Source: an uncultured Clostridia bacterium | GTDB lineage: Bacteria; Bacillota; Clostridia; Christensenellales; Borkfalkiaceae | Direction of reading: 5' to 3' | DNA length: 64,000 nucleotides | Assembly: GCA_947088135.1 (NCBI GenBank) | Contig: CAMUFJ010000001.1 | Location: 1-64,000 of the forward strand | In this document: positions 24,621 through 32,985 of the stretch, piece after piece | Numbering within the stretch: the stretch's first letter is position 1 | Layout of the letters: every line of letters starts with the position of its first letter | The notes under the pieces: model-generated | What the model was told of the DNA's origin: nothing | The model's input: the letters and a program-made list of their open reading frames with translations, nothing else | The model's database searches: none | Translations under genes and position numbers: made by a program

Positions 24621-25781
24621 ATGAAAAAACAAATAACCATTTCTATTACCGCGTTATTAGCGGCGGGTATTTTGGTCGGGCTTCCGCAAAAAAGCATGGC
24701 GACTCATGCGGAAGCGCCCTTGGAGCCCGCTTGCAAAGCGGCGTATCTTTGCGACTATGAAAGCGGCACGGAGGTGTACGCAAAAAACCCGACGAAACGC
24801 TTGCCGATTGCAAGTATGTGCAAGATCATGACCTTGCTTTTATCATTCGAAGCGGTGGAGAGCGGGGAACTTGCTTACGATGAAATGATCACCGTGAGCG
24901 AAAACGCTTCGGGAATGGGCGGTTCGCAGGTATTTTTGGAAACAAATTTACAATATCGCGCCGACGAGCTGATGAAAACGATTGCCGTTTGCTCGGCAAA
25001 CGATTCCTGCATGGCGCTCGCCGAGCGGATCGGCGGAAACGAAACCGCATTTATCGAGCGCATGAACGAACGCGCAAAGGAACTCGGTGCGGAAAACACA
25101 CTCTTTGCCAACTGCACGGGGCTGCCTAAGGAACCGCAATATTCCTGCGCGAAAGACGTAGCGGTAATGCTGAGGGAAATGCTGACGCACGAAAAATATT
25201 ACGAATTTTCCCGCGTTTGGCTGGAAGATTTTGCGCATCCCGACGGTAGAACGACACAAATCACCAACACAAATAAGCTTATCCGCTTTTACGACGGATG
25301 CGACGGCGGAAAAACGGGCTTCACGAACGAAGCGGGATTTTGTCTTGCGGCAACCGCTAAGCGGGGAGATATGCGACTTGTTTCCGTAGTTATCGGCGCG
25401 GAAAATTCCAAAACGCGTTTCGAGGACACGAAAGCCATGCTCAACTACTGTTTCAACAGCTACGAGAACGCAACCATGCTCGGACAAGGAGAATTGGAAT
25501 TAAGCGTACCCGTAAAGGGTAGCAAGACGAGAAGCGTGAACGTTGTCGCGGAAAAATCTCTTACGCTTTTCCGTAAGAAGGGAGAAACGCGCGACGCAAA
25601 TGTGGAATACGTCCTCGAACAAGAGTTAAAAGCTCCCGTTTGCGCAGGCGACGTAGTCGGGGAAGCCGTGCTTTATCTCGACGGCGTAGAAACAGACCGC
25701 ACGAAACTGTTGGCGGGCAAAGGGGCGGATCGATATTCTTGGTGGGAAGCTTTCCGCGAAATTGCACATCAGTGGAATTGA
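24621..25781 (+). CDS. D-alanyl-D-alanine carboxypeptidase, peptidase S11 (DacF/DacB type)
   Basis: Penicillin-binding protein that trims D-Ala from peptidoglycan pentapeptides, probably in the spore cortex. A signal peptide spans about residues 1-31, followed by the catalytic SxxK (SMCK) at about 65, the SxN motif CSANDS and the KTG motif GGKTGFTNEAG. A C-terminal PBP5-like beta domain follows. Length 386 aa. No Shine-Dalgarno. Its position beside spoIVB and spoIIM suggests a sporulation role like DacF. Confidence 0.9.
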   Translation: MKKQITISITALLAAGILVGLPQKSMATHAEAPLEPACKAAYLCDYESGTEVYAKNPTKRLPIASMCKIMTLLLSFEAVESGELAYDEMITVSENASGMGGSQVFLETNLQYRADELMKTIAVCSANDSCMALAERIGGNETAFIERMNERAKELGAENTLFANCTGLPKEPQYSCAKDVAVMLREMLTHEKYYEFSRVWLEDFAHPDGRTTQITNTNKLIRFYDGCDGGKTGFTNEAGFCLAATAKRGDMRLVSVVIGAENSKTRFEDTKAMLNYCFNSYENATMLGQGELELSVPVKGSKTRSVNVVAEKSLTLFRKKGETRDANVEYVLEQELKAPVCAGDVVGEAVLYLDGVETDRTKLLAGKGADRYSWWEAFREIAHQWN

Positions 25782-25796
25782 AATTGCGATTTTTAA

Positions 25797-25822
25797 ATTT
25801 TTGCATAGTAATATTTCAGACA
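25797..25822 (+). repeat. Dispersed repeat, divergent copy D
   Basis: TTTTGCATAGTAATATTTCAG and the following bases match the 29-nt repeat of copies B and C at most positions. Its right end is the 5' arm of the intrinsic terminator that follows. Confidence 0.6.
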
Positions 25823-25857
25823 CAGTATTTGATTTTATCGGGTACTGTGTCTTTTTT
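25818..25857 (+). terminator. Intrinsic terminator after dacF-like gene
   Basis: 10-bp perfect stem AGACACAGTA / TACTGTGTCT with a 15-nt loop and six T. The lysA -35 element starts in the T tract. Confidence 0.85.
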
Positions 25858-25858
25858 C

Positions 25859-25888
25859 TTGACGGAATTCTCGGATTTATGGTATAAT
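25859..25888 (+). promoter_or_regulatory. Sigma-A promoter of lysA, leaderless arrangement
   Basis: TTGACG at 25859-25864 and TATAAT at 25883-25888, 18-bp spacer. The ATG at 25895 begins 7 nt after the -10, where the transcription start is expected. No Shine-Dalgarno exists in the intervening TTATC. Confidence 0.75.
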
Positions 25889-25894
25889 TTTATC

Positions 25895-27223
25895 ATGAAT
25901 TTTAGAGAAACCCTTAAAATAAATAAAAACGGACATCTTGAAATCGGCGGCGCAGATTGCGTAGAGCTTGCCCGCCGTTTCGGCACGCCGCTATACGCTT
26001 ACGACGAGACGCATATCCGCAATATGATGTGCGCTTACCGCGATACTTTGGAAGAAGAGTATGAAGGCGGAGGATGCGTTCTTTATGCATCTAAGGCATT
26101 TTCCTGTATGGCGATTTATGCGATTGCGCGGCAAGAAAAAATCGGGATCGACGTAGTTTCGGGCGGAGAGCTTTATACCGCCATGCAAGTTGGATTCTCG
26201 GCAGACAAGATTTGTATGCATGGCAACAATAAACTTCAAGACGAGCTCGAATACGCGCTGAATTGCCGCGTCGGGCTTATCGTGATAGACGCTTACAGGG
26301 AAGCCGATCTCTTGGAACGGGAAGCGCAGAAGCGCGGTATGATTCAGGACGTTCTCATTCGCGTTAACCCCGGCGTAGAGGCGCACACGCACGCCTATGT
26401 GCAGACAGCGACTCCCGATTCGAAATTCGGTTTTTCCATTGCGGACGGATCTGCGGAAAAAATCGCCGCTTACGTCTTAAAAAAGAAGCATCTTCGTTTG
26501 AAGGGTTTTCATTGCCATATCGGTTCGCAGATTTTTGAAAAGCAGTCTTTTTGCGTCGCCGCAGACAAAATGCTTGATTTTGTCGCAAAAATGCGGAACG
26601 GTCTGCATTTGACCACGGAAATTTTGAACATGGGGGGCGGATTCGGCGTTTGGTATACCGACGAGGACGAAAAAACCACGCCCGAAGGACACAAAGCTTA
26701 TTTGCGGGCTCTTATAAAAACCATCAAAACCAAGTGTGCGGAATACGCATTACCGCTTCCAAAGCTTTACATCGAACCCGGACGATCCATCGTTGGCGAG
26801 GCGGGCATTACGCTCTATACGGTGGGCAACATCAAAGAGATTCCCGCCGTTAAAAAATATCTGGCAATCGACGGAGGAATGTTTGAAAATCCCCGTTATG
26901 CGCTCTACGGCTCTAAATATTCCGCAATCCTTGCAAACCGCGCCGGCGATAAGCCGAGCGAACTTGTTTCCCTTGCGGGAAAATGCTGTGAAAGCGGCGA
27001 CATCGTAGGAGCAAACATCAATCTTCCCAAAGCAAACACGGGCGATTTGCTCGCGGTATTTACTACGGGCGCGTATCACTATTCCATGGCGTCCAATTAT
27101 AATCGAAACTTTGTGCCGCCCGCCGTACTCGTCAAAAACGGTAAAGCAGAATATATCGTAAAACCTCAATCGTACGCCGATCTTGTTCGCAACGACGCAG
27201 TGCCCGACTATTTAAATAAATGA
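25895..27223 (+). CDS. lysA: Diaminopimelate decarboxylase
   Basis: PLP enzyme making lysine from meso-diaminopimelate. The PLP-Lys region is VLYASKAFSCMA, the His motif CHIGSQIF, and the Gly-rich phosphate site GGGFGVWY. The substrate/PLP residues EPGRSIVGEAG and the Cys motif CCESGD are present. The ATG at 25895 (MNFRETLKINKNGHL) is chosen since it fits known N-termini and sits just after a promoter; further upstream codons would overlap dacF. Length 442 aa. Confidence 0.95.
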   Translation: MNFRETLKINKNGHLEIGGADCVELARRFGTPLYAYDETHIRNMMCAYRDTLEEEYEGGGCVLYASKAFSCMAIYAIARQEKIGIDVVSGGELYTAMQVGFSADKICMHGNNKLQDELEYALNCRVGLIVIDAYREADLLEREAQKRGMIQDVLIRVNPGVEAHTHAYVQTATPDSKFGFSIADGSAEKIAAYVLKKKHLRLKGFHCHIGSQIFEKQSFCVAADKMLDFVAKMRNGLHLTTEILNMGGGFGVWYTDEDEKTTPEGHKAYLRALIKTIKTKCAEYALPLPKLYIEPGRSIVGEAGITLYTVGNIKEIPAVKKYLAIDGGMFENPRYALYGSKYSAILANRAGDKPSELVSLAGKCCESGDIVGANINLPKANTGDLLAVFTTGAYHYSMASNYNRNFVPPAVLVKNGKAEYIVKPQSYADLVRNDAVPDYLNK

Positions 27224-27248
27224 AGAAAGCCCGTAAGTGCCATTTCGG

Positions 27249-27277
27249 TTGCCTTTTTCGTGAAAATGCGGTATAAT
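27249..27277 (+). promoter_or_regulatory. Sigma-A promoter of the M50-scpA operon, near-leaderless
   Basis: TTGCCT at 27249-27254 and TATAAT at 27272-27277, 17-bp spacer. The ATG at 27286 is 8 nt past the -10 with no ribosome-binding site. Confidence 0.7.
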
Positions 27278-27285
27278 AGAACAAT

Positions 27286-27984
27286 ATGGAATATTTGCTT
27301 TACCTAGTAGAAATTGTGGCGGGTTTTCTTGCGGCGGTCGTCGTGCTCACCATGCACGAATTCGCCCATTCCTATGTCGCCTATAAGTGCGGCGATCCCA
27401 CCCCTAAATTTTATAAGAGGCTTTCTCTCAATCCGCTTCGGCATTTCGATCCGATAGGGCTTGTTTGTTTTGCCTTGATCGGATTCGGCTGGGCAAAGCC
27501 TGTTCCCATTAACGCCGATAATTTCAGACATTATCGGAAGGGGCTTGTTCTCACGTCTTCCGCTGGCGTTATCGTCAATTATTTGTTTGCGTTTCTCATC
27601 TATCCGCTATATATGGTGTTTGCCGGATATGTGTGCCCGCACCTCCCGACGGTTTTCGACGTGTTTTTCAGTAGCCTGTTTTGGTTTTTGTTTGCTCGCA
27701 GTCTTTCGTTTTGCGTGTTTAATCTCCTTCCGCTCTACCCGTTAGACGGCTTCCGCGTGTTAGACGCGCTCAATAGAAGACGCGGAAAGGTGTACCGTTT
27801 CCTGCGGAATTACGGATACTACATTTTGCTGGGTCTGATCATCGAGAGCTTCATCTGTTCCACCTTTGTCCGTTACGGCGTTACCGTAATGGGTTACGTC
27901 GATATTCTCGGTTGGTTCATGAAATTTGCAACCGATATTTTCGGATATCCGATCACTGCGTTATGGGGGTTGATTCCATGGTAA
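27286..27984 (+). CDS. Site-2 protease family (peptidase M50) membrane protein
   Basis: Intramembrane zinc metalloprotease of the short YwhC/Rv-type M50 group. The HEXXH motif in TMHEFAHSYVAYK is at about residue 23-27 in the first helix, and the second metal ligand region NLLPLYPLDGFRVLD is near residue 150. Length 232 aa with about five helices. It is the first gene of an M50-scpA-scpB cluster, an arrangement common in Clostridia. Substrate unknown. Confidence 0.9.
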   Translation: MEYLLYLVEIVAGFLAAVVVLTMHEFAHSYVAYKCGDPTPKFYKRLSLNPLRHFDPIGLVCFALIGFGWAKPVPINADNFRHYRKGLVLTSSAGVIVNYLFAFLIYPLYMVFAGYVCPHLPTVFDVFFSSLFWFLFARSLSFCVFNLLPLYPLDGFRVLDALNRRRGKVYRFLRNYGYYILLGLIIESFICSTFVRYGVTVMGYVDILGWFMKFATDIFGYPITALWGLIPW

Positions 27985-28694
27985 ACCGCGAAAAATTCGA
28001 ATCGATCGTCGATTATACGACCGTGCTTGACGGCTTCGAAGGTCCGCTTGATTTGCTTCTATATCTCATCAACAAAGAGGAAATCGAAATTAAGGACATT
28101 TTCGTTTCACAGGTAACAGAGCAATTCCTTGACTATATGAAGGGGCTTCCTTATCTCGACGTTGATAAGGTGAGCGAATACCTCAACATCGCGGCTACGA
28201 TCATTAAAATCAAGGCGCAAGCGCTCGTGCCGAATCTTGAAGACGATCCCGCGATCGAAGCGGAAATCGCAGAGGACAAAGCTCAGCTCATTCGCGCGCT
28301 TGAAGAATTCCGCATGATCAAAGAAGAAACGAAAAAGCTCAAAGCGCTTGAAACGATCGGCTATTATTTTAAAGAACCCGACAAAGACGTAGGGGAAACG
28401 AAAACGGTGTTCTCTCTCGACGGACTGACGCTCGACGGGCTTATCAATGCGTTTTCCACCCTCATGATGAAGCGCGAAACCGCTATGGCGGAACAGGAGG
28501 TACGGGAAATTCCGCGCGATTCCTTTACCGTTCAGCAAAAGGTCACCTTTATTTTAGAGAGTTTGGAAGAGCGGAAGGAAATCGGTTTCGAAGAGCTTTT
28601 CGATAAAGATTTCACAAAGGCGGAAATCGTAACGACCTTTCAGGCGATGCTCGAACTTTTAAAACACCAATACCTGCACGTAAAGCAGGAATAA
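27978..28694 (+). CDS. scpA: Segregation and condensation protein A (kleisin)
   Basis: Kleisin subunit of the SMC-ScpAB condensin. The N-terminal FEGPLDLLLYLINKEEIEIKD is diagnostic, and the C-terminal winged-helix region has VTFILESLEERKEIGFEELF. The ATG at 27978 is preferred over one at 27963 because GGGGGTT lies 6-13 nt upstream; it overlaps the M50 end by 7 nt. Length 238 aa. Confidence 0.93.
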   Translation: MVNREKFESIVDYTTVLDGFEGPLDLLLYLINKEEIEIKDIFVSQVTEQFLDYMKGLPYLDVDKVSEYLNIAATIIKIKAQALVPNLEDDPAIEAEIAEDKAQLIRALEEFRMIKEETKKLKALETIGYYFKEPDKDVGETKTVFSLDGLTLDGLINAFSTLMMKRETAMAEQEVREIPRDSFTVQQKVTFILESLEERKEIGFEELFDKDFTKAEIVTTFQAMLELLKHQYLHVKQE

Positions 28695-28740
28695 CTCTTC
28701 GGAAAAATTACCATATTGCTCAATCCCGACAGGAAGGAGG

Positions 28741-29490
28741 ATGAAACTCTTGGAGAAATTGACGAATATAATTGAAGCGATTCTATTTGCTTCGGGGAAA
28801 AGCGTTCCCTTGGAAGATATTGCCGAAAAACTAGGCGTAACGATGGGGGAAGTGCGCAAATCGCTTGCCGAGCTCAAACAGCGATACAACGAAGAAAGCG
28901 GGATCCAACTGCTCGAATTCAACAAAAAGGCACAGCTTGCCTCTAATCCGCTCTATAAAGACGGCGTTGCGGCAGTACTCAATCCCATCCGCGAAAAGGA
29001 ACTCACCCGCACGATACTGGAATGTGCGGCAATTATCGCCTACAAACAACCCATTACGCGTACGGAAATCGAACTTTTGCGCGGACTAAACAGCGATTAT
29101 GCGGTAAACGCGCTTTTGGAGCTCAACCTCATTTACCGTTGCGGAAGAAAGGACGCAGTGGGCCACCCCGTTTTGTTTGCTACGACGGACGAATTTTTAA
29201 AGCGGTTCAAGCTCAATTCCTTGGAGGATCTGCCCGACTACGAAACCCTCATGGCGGCGATCACGCGCTCCGACGACGATAAGGACAACTACCTCTATGC
29301 ACGCGAGGAGTACACCGATCCGACGGCGGACGAGTCGAAGAAAGCTGAATCTTCCGAAGAGAAAACAGGCGCGCCCGAAAAGGACAAGCCGGCGGAGGAG
29401 GAAAAGAGTGCGGAAGCGGAAAGCGGCGGCTACGAAATTCCAGATTTCCTTCGCGGGCTCGACGATATGGATATTGTAAAAATTTCTTAA
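28741..29490 (+). CDS. scpB: Segregation and condensation protein B
   Basis: ScpB subunit of the SMC-ScpAB complex, with tandem winged helices. NIIEAILFASGKSVPLEDIA at the start, AAIIAYKQPITRTEIELLRG in the middle and CGRKDAVGHPVLFATTDEF late are typical. Length 249 aa; beyond about residue 185 there is an acidic Glu/Lys/Ala-rich low-complexity tail not found in most ScpB. AAGGAGG directly precedes the ATG. Confidence 0.93.
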   Translation: MKLLEKLTNIIEAILFASGKSVPLEDIAEKLGVTMGEVRKSLAELKQRYNEESGIQLLEFNKKAQLASNPLYKDGVAAVLNPIREKELTRTILECAAIIAYKQPITRTEIELLRGLNSDYAVNALLELNLIYRCGRKDAVGHPVLFATTDEFLKRFKLNSLEDLPDYETLMAAITRSDDDKDNYLYAREEYTDPTADESKKAESSEEKTGAPEKDKPAEEEKSAEAESGGYEIPDFLRGLDDMDIVKIS

Positions 29491-29496
29491 AATATA

Positions 29497-29527
29497 TAAA
29501 TAATTTTTTCTCGGTTCGCTCATATTA
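29497..29527 (+). promoter_or_regulatory. Putative sigma-G/F promoter of the DUF2953-ytfJ-dacB group
   Basis: TAAATA at 29497-29502 and CATATTA at 29521-29527, 18 bp apart, differ little from the sigma-G consensus TGAATA / CATACTA. The -10 ends 5 nt before the ATG at 29533, as for the dacF-like gene. Confidence 0.5.
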
Positions 29528-29532
29528 CGGAT

Positions 29533-30114
29533 ATGGGCGAACTTTTTATATTCTCGACATTTTTGGGAATGCTCTTCTTTCTCTTTCCCGTATTCGTATA
29601 CACCGACGGATATTTGGACGTCAGGGAAAACAAGGCGTGGTTTTCGCTCAGTCTATATAAGCACTTCAAGATATTCGGCGGTTACGCCCAAGTCAACAAA
29701 GAAGGCGTTGCCGTACACCTCACCAAAAAGAAAGCCGTGCTGTTCGAATACAGTAAAATGGCGGATACGCGAAAAATGTTCGAAATTACGGACGGATTTC
29801 AGCCTTACCGTTTTCATATTACGGTAGAAACGGGAGGGGCGCAATCGCCCGCAGGCGTGATGATCGCTTCCGCATTGCAGGCGTTCGGCGGGGCAACGTT
29901 CACCATGATGAAGGGGAAATATCCCTTTTTATCCTTAAAAAACGGTACCATTCTTGCGGACGAGCCCTGTTTGAAGCTCACGGTGCAGGCGGTAACTATC
30001 TTTAACGGATTAGTGCTCACTATGGCAATTACAAAAAAAATATTGGAGGCATTTTTAAATTGGATCAGAAAAAGAAAATCGACAGCATTATGGAAAAAAC
30101 AGCAGAACGCCTGA
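29533..30114 (+). CDS. DUF2953 domain protein
   Basis: Conserved sporulation-associated protein of unknown function. An N-terminal hydrophobic segment (about 3-22, FIFSTFLGMLFFLFPVFVY) is followed by a beta-rich domain with DVRENKAWFSLSLY. Length 193 aa. No Shine-Dalgarno before the ATG. It is normally found directly upstream of ytfJ, as here, where the genes overlap by 55 nt. No catalytic motif was recognised. Confidence 0.8.
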   Translation: MGELFIFSTFLGMLFFLFPVFVYTDGYLDVRENKAWFSLSLYKHFKIFGGYAQVNKEGVAVHLTKKKAVLFEYSKMADTRKMFEITDGFQPYRFHITVETGGAQSPAGVMIASALQAFGGATFTMMKGKYPFLSLKNGTILADEPCLKLTVQAVTIFNGLVLTMAITKKILEAFLNWIRKRKSTALWKKQQNA

Positions 30115-30434
30115 CGGGACTTGTAGACGTGAACACCGTGATCGGAAAGCCCGTGTTTTCCGCAAGCGGCGCGCAGATCATTCCCTTTACCAAGGTAACG
30201 ATGGGTTATCTTTCCGGAGGCGGGGAATACGGCGAGGTAAAGGCCGTTAAGGAGGACGAATGCATTCCTTTTGCGGGCGGCTCCGGTACGGTGATCAATA
30301 TTAAACCCGCGGGATTCCTGATCGACGACGGCAAGGAATGCCGTATCGTACGCATCACAGAGGACGCGCTCGACGGCGTAATCGAAAAGGCGAGCGAGCT
30401 TCTCGGGAAATTTATCAACAAAAATGAAGAATAA
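30060..30434 (+). CDS. ytfJ: Spore protein YtfJ (GerW family)
   Basis: Forespore-expressed GerW/YtfJ family protein, needed in B. subtilis for normal germination. The family core VNTVIGKPVFSASGAQIIPF and GGGSG-like repeat (FAGGSGTVINIKPAGFL) are clear. The TTG start at 30060 is inferred from TTGGAGG 10 nt upstream; the next in-frame ATG at 30090 has weaker context. Length 124 aa. It overlaps both the preceding DUF2953 gene and the following dacB-like gene. Confidence 0.88.
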   Translation: MDQKKKIDSIMEKTAERLTGLVDVNTVIGKPVFSASGAQIIPFTKVTMGYLSGGGEYGEVKAVKEDECIPFAGGSGTVINIKPAGFLIDDGKECRIVRITEDALDGVIEKASELLGKFINKNEE

Positions 30435-31431
30435 TAGGTTATTTGTTTTAATTTCCGCTTTATTTCTCGCTTGCTGTCTTTTTGGTGGAAGCAGGACGGC
30501 GCAAGCTTCGGCGGCAACGCCGTCAAGCGCAGAATGTGTGGTAGAGGTTTCCTCTCGCAGAATTTTGCACAAGCGCAGCGATGCCGAACGCTTGCCGATG
30601 GCGAGCACTACTAAGATCCTAACGGCAATCATCATTCTTGACGACTGCAATTTAGACGAACAAGTGACGATTCCGCGCGCCGCAGAAGGAACGGAAGGAT
30701 CGAGCGTCTACTTGAAAGCGGGAGAGATATTCACGGTTGAAGAACTCCTATACGGGCTGATGCTTCGCTCCGGAAACGACTGCGCCGTAACGCTTGCACT
30801 GCATCACAGCGGTTCCATTGAAGAATTTGCGCAGGTCATGAACGAAAAAGCCCAGTATTTAGGTGCAACTGAAAGCCGTTTCGTCAATCCGCACGGGCTT
30901 CCCGATAACCGCCATTTTACCACGGCGCGCGATTTGGCGTTTATTTCCGCTTACGCAATGGAAAATCTGAAATTCAGAGAAATCGTATCATGCAAATACT
31001 ACGAACCGCGAGGCTGGAAAAACAAAAATAAAATGCTTTCCGAATACGAGGGCGCGGTAGGGGTAAAAACCGGCTTCACCTTGATCGCGGGGCGCTGTCT
31101 TGTGACCGCCGCAGAACGGAACGGTATGACGCTCGTCTGCGTGGTGCTCAACAGTCCGCAAATGTATGAGCGCACGACAGAATTGCTCGATAACGCTTTT
31201 AATCATTATTCCGTAAAAGAGCTTTGCTCGCCCGAAACGGGCATAGAAGGGTATGAAATCAAATATGCCTTCTCTTACCCGTTAAAAGAGGACGAGCTCG
31301 GCAAAATCCGTATCGACACGGAAGTGATTGATCCGATTCCTCAACAGACGGGAGAATTTGCAGGTCAAATGCGGATATTCCTTGAAAATGACTTGCTTTT
31401 TTCGCAAAATTTGTATATCATGAAAAAGTAA
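30424..31431 (+). CDS. D-alanyl-D-alanine carboxypeptidase, peptidase S11 (DacB-like)
   Basis: Second S11 carboxypeptidase of the window. Signal peptide about 1-27, catalytic SxxK in MASTTKILTA, SxN in RSGNDCAV and KTG in GVKTGFTLIAGR. Length 335 aa, with a short C-terminal region. It overlaps ytfJ by 11 nt. In other Clostridia this dacB precedes spmA-spmB; here those two genes are absent and rluB follows directly. Probably acts on spore cortex peptidoglycan. Confidence 0.9.
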   Translation: MKNNRLFVLISALFLACCLFGGSRTAQASAATPSSAECVVEVSSRRILHKRSDAERLPMASTTKILTAIIILDDCNLDEQVTIPRAAEGTEGSSVYLKAGEIFTVEELLYGLMLRSGNDCAVTLALHHSGSIEEFAQVMNEKAQYLGATESRFVNPHGLPDNRHFTTARDLAFISAYAMENLKFREIVSCKYYEPRGWKNKNKMLSEYEGAVGVKTGFTLIAGRCLVTAAERNGMTLVCVVLNSPQMYERTTELLDNAFNHYSVKELCSPETGIEGYEIKYAFSYPLKEDELGKIRIDTEVIDPIPQQTGEFAGQMRIFLENDLLFSQNLYIMKK

Positions 31432-31452
31432 GTAATTTTTTCGGAGTAACAA

Positions 31453-32157
31453 ATGCGAATCAATAAATTTCTCGCCGAACAGGGGATCGCTTCCCGAAGA
31501 GCTTGCGACGAACTGATTTCGGAAGGTCGCGTGACGCTCAACGGCAAGACGGCAAAGCTCGGCGACGACGTTTCCCCCGCAGACAACGTGACAGTCGACG
31601 GCAAAACGGTATCCCATAAAGTAAAATTCGAGTACTATCTGCTCAACAAACCCAAGGGATACGTCTGCACCGTTTCCGACGATAAAGAGCGAAAAACGGT
31701 GATGGACTTATTGCCGTCGGGTGCGGGACGGGTGTTCCCCGTCGGACGGCTCGATTACGACACAGAGGGCTTGCTACTCCTCACCAACGACGGAGATCTT
31801 GCCTACCGCTTAACTTCGCCCGCAAGCGAAATCCCTAAAACCTACTTAGTGCGCGTAGAAGGGAGCATTTCCGACAAACAGCTCAACCGACTTCGGGCGG
31901 GCGTTGAAATCGATCGCGGGGTCGTTACGAAAAAGTGTAAGATCAACGTGATCGAAACGGGCAAAACGTTTACAAAAATGAACGTAGTTCTGACGGAAGG
32001 AAAGAATCGTGAAATCCGTAAAATGTTCGAAGTCGTGGGCAAAAACGTAGATTTCTTAAAGCGTATCAAGCTCGGCGATCTCACTCTGACGGGGCTCGAT
32101 CGCGGCGCGGTTCGTAAGCTATCGCAAGAAGAGGTTTTTTATTTAAAAAATTTGTAA
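31453..32157 (+). CDS. rluB: 23S rRNA pseudouridine synthase, RluB/RsuA family
   Basis: Isomerises uridine in rRNA. An N-terminal S4 domain (RINKFLAEQGIASRRACDELI) is followed by the catalytic domain with the active-site Asp in GRLDYDTEGLLLLTND and the C-terminal GKNREIRKMF. Length 234 aa. Shine-Dalgarno CGGAGTAA. Last gene of the plus-strand run; a strong bidirectional terminator separates it from lexA. Confidence 0.93.
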   Translation: MRINKFLAEQGIASRRACDELISEGRVTLNGKTAKLGDDVSPADNVTVDGKTVSHKVKFEYYLLNKPKGYVCTVSDDKERKTVMDLLPSGAGRVFPVGRLDYDTEGLLLLTNDGDLAYRLTSPASEIPKTYLVRVEGSISDKQLNRLRAGVEIDRGVVTKKCKINVIETGKTFTKMNVVLTEGKNREIRKMFEVVGKNVDFLKRIKLGDLTLTGLDRGAVRKLSQEEVFYLKNL

Positions 32158-32196
32158 AAAAAGAGCGCTTCGCCTCTCATGCGAAACGCTCTTTTT
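32156..32196 (+). terminator. Bidirectional terminator between rluB and lexA
   Basis: AAGAGCG and TTCGC pair with GCGAA and CGCTCTT around a 7-nt loop, with A-rich 5' and T-rich 3' flanks, so it can serve both convergent genes. Confidence 0.88.
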
Positions 32197-32206
32197 GTTG
32201 ATAGAA

Positions 32207-32812
32207 TTAAATACTGCGGATCAAACCGACGACTTTTCCCAAAATATGTACGCCGTTCTCTTCATCCAACACGAAATCGGAAAGAGCGGAGTTTTCAGGG
32301 TGTAAAATAACTTTCCCGTCGCGGCGGAAAAAACGCTTTACCGTTGCGCCTTCTTCCACGCCGTCGTCGAACATTGCGACTACGATATCGCCGTTGTCGG
32401 CAGTTTCTTGTTTTTGCACAACGACTTTGTCGCCGTCGAAGATTCCGGCTTCGATCATACTTTCGCCCATAACGGTGAGCATAAAAAGATTTTCTCCGCG
32501 AAATGCGACAGAGGGGAGGGTATAATAGCCTTCGTAATTTTCCGTTGCCAAAATGGGCTGACCGGCGGTAACGGTACCGATGAGAGGAACGGTCACAGTA
32601 CCGCCCCCGCGGACGGAAACGGCGCGTTTTTTATTATCCGCCTTATTTAAAAGCCCCATATCGCGAAGGCGATTGACATAGTCGTACGCCGTCGCAGTAG
32701 ATTTAATATTCAACTCTGCGCAAATATCGCGAATTGCAGGAGGGAATCCGTTTTCGTCCGAATAGCGGTTAATGAACTCGAAAACAGCGTCTAATTTCTT
32801 GGAATCAATCAT
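32207..32812 (-). CDS. lexA: SOS repressor LexA
   Basis: Transcriptional repressor of the SOS regulon, inactivated by RecA-stimulated self-cleavage. The N-terminal helix-turn-helix contains PAIRDICAELNIKSTATAYDY. The cleavage site is Ala-Gly in VTAGQPIL, the catalytic Ser is in MGESMIEAGI and the catalytic Lys in GATVKRFF. Length 201 aa. Shine-Dalgarno AGAGGTG. A LexA box overlaps its own -35, showing autoregulation. Confidence 0.96.
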   Translation of the reverse strand: MIDSKKLDAVFEFINRYSDENGFPPAIRDICAELNIKSTATAYDYVNRLRDMGLLNKADNKKRAVSVRGGGTVTVPLIGTVTAGQPILATENYEGYYTLPSVAFRGENLFMLTVMGESMIEAGIFDGDKVVVQKQETADNGDIVVAMFDDGVEEGATVKRFFRRDGKVILHPENSALSDFVLDEENGVHILGKVVGLIRSI

Positions 32813-32832
32813 TTTTTCACCTCTTCTATGTC

Positions 32833-32872
32833 ATTGTAGCATATTACGCACCAAAAGTCAAACGTTCGTTCT
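32833..32872 (-). promoter_or_regulatory. lexA promoter with overlapping LexA (SOS) box
   Basis: On the minus strand TTGACT (32856-32861) and TACAAT (32833-32838) are 17 bp apart. AGAAC-GAAC-GTTTG (32859-32872) matches the Gram-positive LexA box CGAAC-N4-GTTCG at 8 of 10 positions and covers part of the -35. Confidence 0.75.
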
Positions 32873-32950
32873 ATCTTTTTTGCGCTTTTTCCGATTTTTT
32901 GTTCGAAAATCGATACTTTCAAAGAAAAAAAGAGGATATCGTAAAAAGAA

Positions 32951-32979
32951 TTGCCAATTTTATGAAATAAGTATATAAT
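32951..32979 (+). promoter_or_regulatory. Sigma-A promoter of the Cys-rich small ORF, leaderless arrangement
   Basis: TTGCCA at 32951-32956 and TATAAT at 32974-32979 with a 17-bp spacer. The ATG at 32986 starts 7 nt after the -10, exactly where transcription should begin. Confidence 0.7.
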
Positions 32980-32985
32980 AGACTT

